Source: Porogramme epimiltina (Eukaryota > Basidiomycota > Agaricomycetes > Polyporales > Polyporaceae). From it: a stretch of 64,000 nucleotides of DNA. A model generated the notes under the pieces. The model searched no databases, was not told where the DNA came from, and saw only the letters and a program-made list of their open reading frames with translations. A program made the position numbers and the translations under genes. Below, piece after piece: positions 46,027 through 55,651 of this stretch (the stretch's first letter is position 1; each line of letters opens with the position of its first letter). The stretch covers positions 32,866 to 96,865 of the forward strand of contig FTLJ01000087.1 of the NCBI GenBank assembly GCA_900155495.1, given 5' to 3'.

Positions 46027-48189
46027 ATGTGGCTCCTCAACACACATACTGCCGAGCTCAAGTTCTTCCGTGACCCAAGCAATGTACCTGGAGGATACGC
46101 CATTCTATCTCATGTCTGGGGTGAGGGCGAGGAGGAAGATACATTTCAAAAGGTCCGAGACGCGTATGTCACATGCCAGAGAAATGCACACAGCATATCG
46201 GAGGCCACTGCGTCACCGGGCGTCCCAGGGTATTCCCAAAACGGACTCATTTCCGCCCTTTCCGCAGAAGTGAAGGGTCTCACAGCACAAGTGCAGTACT
46301 TGACTTCCCAGCTCCAAGAACTAGTCACCATACTGCAGCAACGTGACCCTGCCTTCTCATCTCTGCTACCCCCAAATGCCAACGCCACTCAGTCTACTCC
46401 GAAGGACAGCTCCGTAGACAGCCCCCACAGCACTCTCCCAACCAATGCACGCGACTGTTTGTCGGAGAAAATTCGCCTGTTCCTCATCCAGGCTGAGGAT
46501 CACGGATTCGATTGGGCCTGGGCAGATACGTGTTGCATCGACAAGGAAAGCAGTGCTGAGCTGTCGGAAGCCATCAACTCTATGTTTGACTACTACTCCC
46601 TCTCCGACGTCTGCTATGCATATCTCAGTGATGTACCAACCTCATCAGGCTCTGATTCCCACAGCTTGGACTTTCAGCACAGCCAGTGGCATAGGCGTGG
46701 GTGGACGTTGCAAGAGCTCATTGCTCCGAAGAATATCGTGTTTATGGCCAAGGACTGGTCTCGTCTAGGGACAAAGTACGAGCTCGCACCCGTGCTCGAG
46801 AAGATCGACACCATGCCACCAGCGAGCGTCCTACGATTCGAGAAGGATTTTACTGAAATGAGCGTCGCACAGCGCATGTCCTGGGCCGCCCGTCGCAATA
46901 CCACTCGAATAGAGGACGAGGCGTACTGCCTCTTCGGGCTATTTGGGATATCCATGCCGACATTGTACGGCGAAGGTCGTAACGCATTCTACCGTCTCCA
47001 GGAGGTGATTATGAGCACATCACCAGATCTGTCTCTTTTTGCTTGGACAGGAGATCAACCTCTCCTTGATGTGGGTCCCAGATATATCCAGATGGACGAC
47101 ATAACTGGCATAGTACCGAGTATTCTAGACTCGCGTCGGGAGCCCGATGTCAACTCAGGGCCCCTCTATCATCTGCTGGCGCCTTCGCCATGTCATTTCC
47201 AGAACTCCGGAAACATCGTGTCAAAGGGAACCCGGGAGGATCTAAACAATAAGTCTGCTGTACGCGAGATCCTTTCTAACGTAAATTGTCCTCGAGCTCA
47301 TATTTTGTCTGAAACATTGCAGTGTTCATCTGGAACACCGTCATTCACCATGACCCCCCACGGGATCCGCGCATACCTTCCGTGTATAGAGCTTGGAGTG
47401 GGGACTGGTTGCCTCCTCGTAGACATATTCTGTCGCAAGATCTGCTCTAGAGAGCATGCGAGTCCCTCTGGAGGGATCTACCTGTTCCTGAGTCAATCAA
47501 ATGTGGTCACTAATGAATACCTCGGAGGAAACTCGTCCTACAACGTCCAATTGTTGTCCGGAAAAATCAAGCGCAACTTCAGTCATATACGGGAAAGGAC
47601 TCGCCTCATACATACCACGTTCGATTCCATCCCTGGGAGAAGCAACTACGCACGATGGAGAGATATTTATATCTCACACCGCCCCCAGCATCTTTCTTAT
47701 GGCCAGCCCGACCCTCGAGAACTTGTAACATCTCTAATGCTCGGTCTTCCCCAGCCATTCCGAATCAAACCATCTATGGTCTCCAATCTTGGGCGTAGCG
47801 GCCTACGTCTCACATCCGTTACACGAATACCTACTCCATGGACAGGAGAGCCCCCAGTGGAGGTCATGTTCCGATGGAGGGACTTCACAATACTCGTAAC
47901 TTTAGGCGTATGCGGGTTCGGCCTAGGCTCCGGGTGTTTTTCAAGGCCTCTCATCTACGCTTCACATTATGCTGTCTTGAAGGTCAGCCGGGGCGACATA
48001 ATAACATCTATCTCCTCAAGCAACACCAGTGCATCCCACCAGTGCGCAGACGACCATGTTTCGTGCGGATCTACCCGGAGAGCCGAGATGGTTGGATGTG
48101 CTCATGAAGTCCGGATATCGTTCACGAGAAGCCTGGTAGATGCCGCCGCGAATACCTTGGAAGTACACATACAGGTTGAGGTGAGTTGA
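46027..48189 (+). CDS. HET8: HET-domain protein with coiled-coil insert and unknown C-terminal domain
   Basis: Likely exons 46027-47259 and 47323-48189 (699 aa). The intron is 63 nt, has no stop and keeps the frame, so the whole 46027-48189 is also one open frame. It starts MWLLNTHTAELKFF, then GGYAILSHVW. The insert has a clear heptad run around LSAEVKGLTAQVQYLTSQL (about residues 73-106) ending in LQQRDP. WADTCCIDKESSAELSEAIN (Glu for Thr in KTSS) lies near residue 165, then WHRRGWTLQELIAP and TTRIEDEAYCLFGLFGI, and MPTLYGEGRNAFYRLQEVI. The C-terminal domain shows FTMTPHGIRAYLPCIEL, DIYISHRP, PFRIKPSMVSNL, TPWTGEPPV, VTLGVC, HYAVLKVSR, HQCADDHVSCGSTRR and ISFTRSLVD. No defect is seen. Confidence 0.93.
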   Translation: MWLLNTHTAELKFFRDPSNVPGGYAILSHVWGEGEEEDTFQKVRDAYVTCQRNAHSISEATASPGVPGYSQNGLISALSAEVKGLTAQVQYLTSQLQELVTILQQRDPAFSSLLPPNANATQSTPKDSSVDSPHSTLPTNARDCLSEKIRLFLIQAEDHGFDWAWADTCCIDKESSAELSEAINSMFDYYSLSDVCYAYLSDVPTSSGSDSHSLDFQHSQWHRRGWTLQELIAPKNIVFMAKDWSRLGTKYELAPVLEKIDTMPPASVLRFEKDFTEMSVAQRMSWAARRNTTRIEDEAYCLFGLFGISMPTLYGEGRNAFYRLQEVIMSTSPDLSLFAWTGDQPLLDVGPRYIQMDDITGIVPSILDSRREPDVNSGPLYHLLAPSPCHFQNSGNIVSKGTREDLNNKSAVREILSNVNCPRAHILSETLQCSSGTPSFTMTPHGIRAYLPCIELGVGTGCLLVDIFCRKICSREHASPSGGIYLFLSQSNVVTNEYLGGNSSYNVQLLSGKIKRNFSHIRERTRLIHTTFDSIPGRSNYARWRDIYISHRPQHLSYGQPDPRELVTSLMLGLPQPFRIKPSMVSNLGRSGLRLTSVTRIPTPWTGEPPVEVMFRWRDFTILVTLGVCGFGLGSGCFSRPLIYASHYAVLKVSRGDIITSISSSNTSASHQCADDHVSCGSTRRAEMVGCAHEVRISFTRSLVDAAANTLEVHIQVEVS

Positions 48190-49063
48190 GGATATCGAAA
48201 TATCGACCGATGTATGCCTTACGAGCTGACATTCTCGGAAAGTAATAGGAGAAGTAATTCCATAGAGGCAACCTCATGCGGTGAGGAGTACGGGTGCTTT
48301 CGATATGTGAAATAAGACGAAGTCTTATAGGGGTTCTTTACCACATATAGAGTGTGTACTTCACATTTTCCCCTCTGTGTCCAAACAATATTCAAGATAA
48401 ATAGAAGCATCCTAGTATACTAGGCCTGGAGTCGCTGTGAGCCAACCAGAGAACATACCATATCGGCCGTCCGGGGAGCCCATGACGCGAGTGCATTGAT
48501 ACAGAAGTGAAGGTGTTTTAAAACCAGTGAAAGCCGCTTCTGTTTACTCGATACTGGGGAGTAGACAAGGTCGATGTTAGGATAGACTGTGCGGGCTGAA
48601 TTCCGAGTCGGAGCGAGGTTCGGCATAGCTCGGCATGACGGGCGGCCGCAGTGATGCCTGATCAGATTTTTTGGCTCCCACTTCAGGGCAGGCTGTAACA
48701 CTCACTGCTAACTGTGCTAAGCTCTTTTTGGTCCCGGCCACGACGTCAAGTGTTCACGACCACTATAATCAACCTTGGTCAGCCCCTCAACCCTTGAGTC
48801 ACGTCTGTTTGTGACCTTCCTAGCGAAAGTCAGCCGATCTAGGTTCTCAGCCTTGCCCAGCCATGCATCTTGAGAAAGATGTCGCCTTAATGCCCCTTTC
48901 AGGGCTCCCAGGAATCTCATGACAGCCTCATGACCGAACTTCGAATCTTGTATACGGAACCAAACACCTCGGGCGCAGTATCTGCGAGACATATAAGTAC
49001 AGGTAAGCTCCATATCGCTTTTAAGCTGCAGCTCTCAACGCTTTCTTCCGCCCATTCTCCTAC
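48190..49063. other. Spacer between HET8 and the SDR gene, left part of a tandem duplication
   Basis: The right half (from about 48650) has a diverged copy at about 53790-54130, for example cacttcagggca, cagcccctc, and ttcgaatcttgtatacgg just before the SDR and SDR-relic bodies. It is the upstream flank carried along with the duplicated SDR-HET unit. No gene is recognised. Confidence 0.5.
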
Positions 49064-50627
49064 ATGCTTGCCTGCTTCGGTCCGTCTGCGATACGCCGTA
49101 CCAGCGGTCTCGTGGCTGTAAGGCGGCCTAGCACCACCCCCTTCTCCACTACTACGCGAATCTATGCGGAAGCCGCGTCACGCTTGAAGAAGACAGGAGA
49201 GATGCCTCCTTATGGCCCAGTCGGCGTTGCAAAAGCACTGGAAGCATCGCCCTCCATCCGTGCGTCTTCTCTATTCATACTCCCCATCTTCCTATGCCTA
49301 ATCATGGCACGTCACAGCATCGAAGCCCACTCTCTTCTTGCATGAGTTCTCCCTTGCAGACCGCGTCGCGCTTGTCTCTGGCGGCCACCGTGGTCTAGGG
49401 CTCGAAATGGCGCTTGCGCTCGTCGAGGCGGGCGCGCGTGCCGTATATTGCGTTGACCTCCCGAAGCAGCCCGATGCGGAGTGGCAGCGCGTGCGCGAGT
49501 ACGCGGCGCGCATGGAGGGGCTCCCGAGCGAGGGCCGCCTCGAGTACATCTCTGCGGACGTGCGGGACCAGGAGGCGATGTGGGCGGTGGGCGAGCTAAT
49601 CGGAGCGCGCGAAGGCCGGATGGACGCGTGCGTAGCCGCGGCGGGTGTGCTGAAGTCGCACACGGACTGCTTGGAGTATCCGCAGCGGGAGTTCCAAGAT
49701 GTAAGTCACCGTCACGTGACTTTCTGTCTGGCATCTGCGCGTGCGCGCGAGCCGGGTTTGCATACGCTTACACGTTCCGGCGTCCATAGGTCATGGATGT
49801 AAACGTCAACGGCGTGCTTTTCACTGCGCAGGCTGCGGGACGCCAGATGGCCAAGTTTGGGAATGGCGGGAGCATTGTCCTCGTCGCGAGCATGAGCGGG
49901 AGCATTACTAATAAGGTGTGCTACACATGGTATACTGCAACAGGGCTAGAACTGATTTTCCGCTGTTCTAACGCTACCTGTGCGCGTGCGTTTGTGGCTG
50001 CATAGGATCACGCGTGGGTGTCTTACAACACGTCGAAATCAGCCGTACTGCAGATGGGGCGCAGCATGGCCTGCGAGCTGGCCCCGAAGCGCATCCGGGT
50101 TAACACGCTCAGCCCGGGGTATATCTACACAAAGTGCGTACGCTTGCAATTGTTACTGCGCTGTTTCGGTGTTCCCATATCGTCGCGTGTCCGACGACCA
50201 TCCTCGGCGCGTGGCCGTAGAGGCGGCGGGCGCCCCCGCCCCACTATAGGATTGACACTCCAGCCCATTTAGTGGAAGCTGGCTCCCTCTTCACTCTTCA
50301 TTCTTCATGTCAATATCAGGCTGACTCTCGGTCTTATCTTTCATAGCCTGACCGCAGCATATCTTGATACGCAGCCTCACCTCCTAGAGAAGTGGTCTAA
50401 CTTGAACCCAATGGGAAGGATCGGGCGTCCAGACGAGTTGCGCGGCGTCATAACGTGGCTCACGAGTGATGCGAGCACTTTTTGCACGGGCTCCGAGTGA
50501 GTTTATTTCTTTGCCTGCTATTGTCATCCTTCAGGCTTCGGCGGACCTTGCGCTGACTGCCGATCACGTGACCTGGGCGACGCTTTTCTGCAGCATTCTC
50601 GTGAGCGGTGGTCATCATGCATGGTGA
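49064..50627 (+). CDS. Short-chain dehydrogenase/reductase (classical SDR, sorbose-reductase / xylulose-reductase-like)
   Basis: NAD(P)-dependent oxidoreductase. Exons 49064-49259, 49318-49700, 49790-49915, 50006-50133, 50347-50496 and 50594-50627; in phase, 338 aa. Residues 1 to about 60 are rich in Arg, Ser and Thr with few acids (SAIRRTSGLVAVRRPSTTPF), like a mitochondrial presequence. The Rossmann motif is ALVSGGHRGLGLEMA. ADVRD, CVAAAGVL (NNAG region), VMDVNVNGVLFTAQAA and IVLVASMSGSI follow, then the catalytic pair in WVSYNTSKSAVLQM (YxxxK). The end is VNTLSPGYIYT, RIGRPDELRGVITWLTSDAS and VSGGHHAW, all standard for the sorbose/mannitol/xylulose reductase branch. Substrate not predictable. 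It lies between HET8 and HET9 and has a decayed duplicate at 54.1-55.2 kb. Confidence 0.92.
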
Positions 50628-51176
50628 AGGTATTGCTATGTGGAGAGGTATATATCAGGCTGCGGACGTCGGACACTTGTGTCTCGGTGTCAGCTGGGTA
50701 TGGGGCTTCTCGACAGGCGTGACAACGAACTGGGGTGCACCGGATCGTCGCTCTCCTAGGGTGTAAGAGTAGTACGCGGTGTAAGTACAATATCATTGCA
50801 TGCAAACAAAACTCAGATTTACTATCCCTCAAGGATGCCTCAGCATACAGCGAATAGATGTCGCTTCGAAGGGGGCACTACGCGCGAGCCGATGTGCGAG
50901 AAATGTCAGTAGTGAGCAGGCCGGATACATCGTAGCTACTGGGTGGGCGAATAAGACTCGCAATAATCAAAGGGGACATAGGAGTTCAACATGGACGGAC
51001 GGTTATCCACTCCTTCTTGTGCTACGTCTCCATTGGGTCCCAGCAAGGAGGCGATTGGCACGTCAATATCCGTACCACGCCGCGCGTCATGCCTGATTTT
51101 CATGTCTATAGAAATAATCTGTAGGGAACATCAGTTATTTGCGATCATGATGCACGCTTCTGCCGGAATGGTATCT
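50628..51176. other. Convergent gap between the SDR and HET9
   Basis: About 550 nt between 3' ends. Parts resemble about 55250-55640 (for example ctctcctagggtgtaagagtag versus gctctcatagggtgtacgagcag), consistent with the SDR-HET duplication. No gene is seen. Confidence 0.45.
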
Positions 51177-53400
51177 TCAGCTTACCTCGGCCTCCATGTG
51201 AACTTCCAGGATCTCGTCCCTGATGTCCACCAAGCTTCTCACGAAAGATATCTTGATTCTAGTACCGGGACGATGTAACCAAGTATTGATAACGGATCCG
51301 TGCCAAACGTGGTCCGTAGCACAGTTGTGAGACTCGGTGCCGGCAGAACACTCCGCGGATGCTTCGCCGTCTCGGGCGGAGAACTTCACTGTGACGACTG
51401 CGTAGTGTGGGCTGCGGATTCCAGGAGGATTGGCTGTCCCTATAGCGCCTTTATATGCTCTGCACATGCCTAGCGTAACCAACAATGCTTTCCCCGATGT
51501 TGTGCCGAAAACGAATTTGGCTGGGGGATACCCCGTCCATGGAGTAGGTGTCAGTGTGACGGAGGTGAGGCGTATCCCATGGTGGCTGAGACTGGAAATC
51601 GTGGACGTCTTGATTCGGAATGGGGGAGAGGGTCCAAGAGTAAGGCGGGATACAAGATGATCAGGGTCTAACTTGCGGCGAGAGTGAAGCCGACTAGGCC
51701 GAGGAGATATGTATATGCGTCTCCATGTCACAATGTTCGGAGCTTCAGGTATGGTCTGGAGGGCGATGTTCACGAGGCGGCTGGCATGTTTCGATTTGAC
51801 GAGCCCGTGAATCAGATCCCCCTTCAAGAGCCGACAAGTATACAGCATGTGCCCCTCTACGTATTCGTTGAAGGTAGGATCCGTTTGCAGAAGAAGGTAG
51901 AGTCTCTGTGACTTTGCCATCGCCTTCACATCATTGTCTCGAAAACAGAATATGTCTACGAGGACGCAACCAGTGCCTTCTCCCAGATCCATACAAGGAA
52001 GATGTGCGCGGACCCCATGCGGAGTTATATTGAACGATGGAGACCCAGGACCAGCCTGTCGTATTTGGGGGGAAATTGAACTACAATTACAATGGTTACT
52101 CGCTAACACCACGCACCGCTGATGTAGTCTGATACTGTTGCGGTCCACACCAAACGATGTCCTTCGAGTGTTGAAAGTGACGCGGCGATGGAGCTAATAA
52201 GTGGTAGAGAGGTTCCAACCCAGGATCATGTTCTTCGCGCCAGCCCAGAATAGATGGTATCTCTCCTGTGATGTCCCTTGTTCGGCAAGTAATAGAATGA
52301 CCAACACCATGCTCTTTACTGCCAGACCAGCCAAATAGAGATGTGTCGGGAGACTTGCTCATGATCACCTCCTGCAGGCGGTAGAATGCGTTCTCGCCCT
52401 CCCCATATAGCGTAGGCATGTTGACCCCGAAAAGTCCAAAGAGGCAGTATGCCTCGTCTTCGATGCGAGTGGTCGATCGATCCGCGGCCCAGGACATCCG
52501 TTGCGCGATGCTCATCTCCGATATATCCTTCTCGAATCGCAGCACGTTTGCCGGCGGCATGTTCGTCATGGCGCCCAGAATGTCTGCGAGCTCGTACTTG
52601 GTGCCTATACGGGACCAGTCGCTCGCCATGAAGATAACGTTCTGGGGGGCGATGAGCTCCTGAAGTGTCCACCCGCGTGCGTGCCACTGACTAGACCTAA
52701 ACAACCAACTGTCTGCGCTACAGAACGGTGGGACGTCGCTGAGGTACGCATAACAGACGTCAGAGTGAGTATAATAGTCGAACATGGAGTTTATCTCCTC
52801 GGTGAGCTCCGTGCTGCTGGTCTTGTCGATGCAACACGTGTCCGCCCACGCCCAATCGAACCCATGCTCTTCTGCTTGTAGGAGGAACCCGCGTATTTTC
52901 TCAGATAAGAAATCGCGTGCATTTGTTGGGGATGATGCAGATCTATGGGCTTCCTCGTCGTCGCATGTTCTTAGTGTAGAGAGAGAATGGGGATGGTACC
53001 GGGGATGCTTCATGCTAAACGTACGGTATACGGCACTAGCGGGTTTCAGTGAGTGGAGCACTGAAGTAAGATCTTGCAGCTGGGCGGCGAGCTTGTGGAC
53101 CTCGTCTTCGAGAACACGTACCCGCACAGCGAGTGAGGCACTTGGGTGACTCCGAGGCTGCTTGTTAAATGTCCCATCCTCCGAGATTCCGTTCACGTTC
53201 TGCTGAGATTCTTCGTACACGTCCCTGACTTTCTGCAAAGTGTCTTCCTCGTCCGGAATCTTGTCGACCCGTACATAAGGGAACGAGAGATCTCTTTCTG
53301 GATTACCCCAGACGTGAGACAGGATAGCGTATCCTCCTGGAACGTGTTCAGGCCCAGCGAAAAATTTGAGCTCAGCGGTGTGGGTATTGAGAAGCCACAT
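51177..53400 (-). CDS. HET9: HET-domain protein with coiled-coil insert and unknown C-terminal domain
   Basis: Complement of 51177-52055 and 52117-53400, 720 aa. It starts MWLLNTHTAELKFFAGPEH at 53400, then GGYAILSHVW. A longer insert (WGNPERDLSFPYVRVDKIPDEEDT, then a heptad stretch VRVLEDEVHKLAAQLQDL at about residues 90-120) precedes LSEKIRGFLLQAEEHGFDW and WADTCCIDKTSSTELTEEIN (near 184). WHARGWTLQELIAP and TTRIEDEAYCLFGLFGV follow, then MPTLYGEGENAFYRLQEVI. The C-terminal domain has FNITPHGVRAHLPCMDL, RIYISPRP, PPFRIKTSTISSL, TPWTGYPPA, VTLGMC, HYAVVTV, HNCATDHVWHGS and ISFVRSLVD. The intron sits at the same place as in HET8, HET10 and HET11. It forms a duplicated unit with the SDR. Confidence 0.93.
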
Positions 53401-54140
53401 TTCACTAAAATGCGCAAGGTACCGTTAGGACTGTGCTAGATGGCAAGCGCAATCGGATAGCGTGAGGCTTACTGCAATACGGTAAAGCTTCTCACTCCTG
53501 TAGGTGCGGATGTTTTGCGCTGATGTGGTCGACCGCACAGTGATAACGCGGGCTGTGCATATATGTGCAGGGCGCCCTGAGATGTGGCCGGAGTATCAAA
53601 TCAGATTGCACTGCCCATAATGCGTTTCGCAGCTGCCCTCCTGCCAGTAAGATATGGGTTACAATCGCGACTGGCATTCATATGCGGCGAAGGCTAGATT
53701 GAGGGATGAAGAAATCCTGGACGCGCATTGCGGGAGCGCGCTCAGGAGGAAAACTGCGCATAGGTCTAGGCCCTGAGCCGCTGATTTTGTTTGGCGCCCA
53801 CTTCAGGGCAAGCTGAAGGAGACCACTTCGAGTCCTGACTCCTGACTGCGATGTCAAGCGTTCGCCCCCATCATCATCCCCCTTGGCCAGCCCCTCCCTG
53901 ATCAAAGGACAACTTTCTTCGACCTCGCTGGAGAACACCAGCTCACCAATGCTTTGAACTTTGCTCAATCATTCGTCTTGAAAAAGACATCGCCGTGATT
54001 GCCCCTCCCGAAAATCTCGAAAATCTCATGATAACTTCGTGGCCATGTTTCGAATCTTGTATACGGCATCGGAGACCTCAAGCGCAGTACCTGGACAACC
54101 TATAGGCTCAGGTAAGCTCCATATTGCTTCTAAGCGCAAA
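53401..54140. other. Spacer and left flank of duplication unit 2
   Basis: First about 300 nt after the HET9 start: promoter side, nothing recognised. From about 53790 it is a diverged copy of the flank upstream of the SDR gene (cgcccacttcagggca, cagcccctc, tcgaatcttgtatacggc). Confidence 0.5.
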
Positions 54141-55205
54141 AGCCTCCCAAGGGAGGGCCGCTTCGAGTACGTCTGCGCGGATGTGCCGGACTGGGAGGTG
54201 ACGTGGGGGCCAGGGGGTGCGCGCGTGCGTACGTGCGAGGGTCGAATGTATGAGGTTTCGTGGGCTGGATACATGCGTGTGTCGCTGCGGCGGGGGTGCT
54301 GAAGACGCACACGGACTACTATTCGTATCCGCTTCAGGATATCAGTTTCCGTTATGCAACTGTCTCTCTTCGACATCTATGCGATATCTACGCGCGTGTG
54401 TGCGCACTGGCAGTGCCTACAAATGCTTACGCGTTCTGACGTTCACAGGTCATGAACGTCAAAATACGAGCTGTTCACTGCGCAAGCTGCAGGCCGCCAG
54501 GTGACCAAAGTCGGGAATGGTGGGAGGTCATCTTGGTTGCGAGCGTGATATGGAGGACCACTGATCAGGTGCGTCGTACATAATCGACTGCGCGAAAGCT
54601 GGAGCTGACATGCACTCGCTCCAACGATGCCCCCGTGCGCGCTCGCTGTGGCCACACAAGGCTACGCAAGGGTACCACACAACACGCTGATATCAGCGGT
54701 GCTGTAAATGGGGTGCGGCATGGTCTGCGAGTTAGGACTACAGCGCACCCGCGTCGACAGACCTATCACAGGAAGTACGTGTCCCTCTTGTCGCCCCTGA
54801 GAATCTGAAGCTGCACTATAATATGGAGCGTCCAACGGACGTCCCCGGTGCACTATAGACCCCGCGAATATCGTCCCGCCTGCCCCGTACCACCTCTTTT
54901 CGCATCATTTTGGCATCTGACTGACCCACCTGGCGTATCCATCACAGTTCGACGACGGCATACATCCATTCCCAGCTCACCGCCTGAACAAGTGGCAGAA
55001 TTCGGACTCGATCAGAAGCTTCTATCGTCCAGACGAGTTGCGCGGGGTCGTGACCTGGCAAGCGAGCGATGCGAGCATGTTCTGCACTGTATCCGTCGTC
55101 TGAGTGCGCTTATTTCCTTACGTTTCTCTATCAGCAAACGTTGCGCTGACCGCCAACCTTGTGCCCTCGGCGACGCCCATCTACAGCATCCATGCTTAGC
55201 GAGAG
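54141..55205 (+). pseudogene. Decayed copy of the SDR gene
   Basis: Alignment to the intact SDR is clear at the DNA level: gagggccgcttcgagtacgtctgcgcggatgt matches the ADVRD region, gcggcgggggtgctgaag matches AAAGVLK, ttcacaggtcatgaacgt matches the VMDVN junction, the taccacacaacacgct and ggcatggtctgcgag pieces match YNTSK and MACEL, and cgtccagacgagttgcgcgg matches GRPDELRG. About 500 nt are missing, covering the start codon, the presequence and the Rossmann GGHRGLG motif. Several in-frame stops and indels follow, and the catalytic Tyr-Lys spacing is broken. It is dead. Confidence 0.85.
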
Positions 55206-55651
55206 GACAGCTACGAAGTCTGGCGGAAGACCTAGATAAGGTCGCGAAGCTTCACTCGACGGACTCCTGGGCTTTGGTCTCTGACGGGTGTGTGGATTCT
55301 CGAGAGGTTTGGCAACTTCTTCGCGTGCATCGGATTCCTGCTCTCATAGGGTGTACGAGCAGGCAGTACACGTATAGCGTCATCTCAAGCGACAAGAGAG
55401 AGGTGGGGGGGAATGTTGGCACTAGAGCGTCTGGCGCTTCTGCTCCCCAGTGAGGACGCCTCGGCGTACATGTATTCCACGTCAAATTCCCCTGTATACA
55501 AACTCTCGAGAAATACATGGGTTTGGGGCCTCTGAGGCTTGACTTCATCTACGGAAACCTCCTTTGTCCACCCTTCCCGTGTGTCGAAATTGGCGAAGCG
55601 GCACACCCATAACGTCACGACTGTGTTTGATCCGTGGCCGGCGTGTGCTCA
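55206..55651. other. Convergent gap between SDR relic and HET10
   Basis: Diverged copy of the 50628-51176 gap. Open frames here are shadows; no gene is called. Confidence 0.4.

Larger units (their letters stand above)
48650..53400 (+). repeat. Tandem duplication unit 1: SDR (+) and HET9 (-)
   Basis: The order flank - SDR (+) - gap - HET (-) recurs immediately to the right at about 53730-57882 with SDR relic and HET10. Sequence similarity is visible in non-coding flank, in the relic's exons, in the inter-gene gap and in the HET genes. In unit 1 both genes are intact. Confidence 0.75.
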
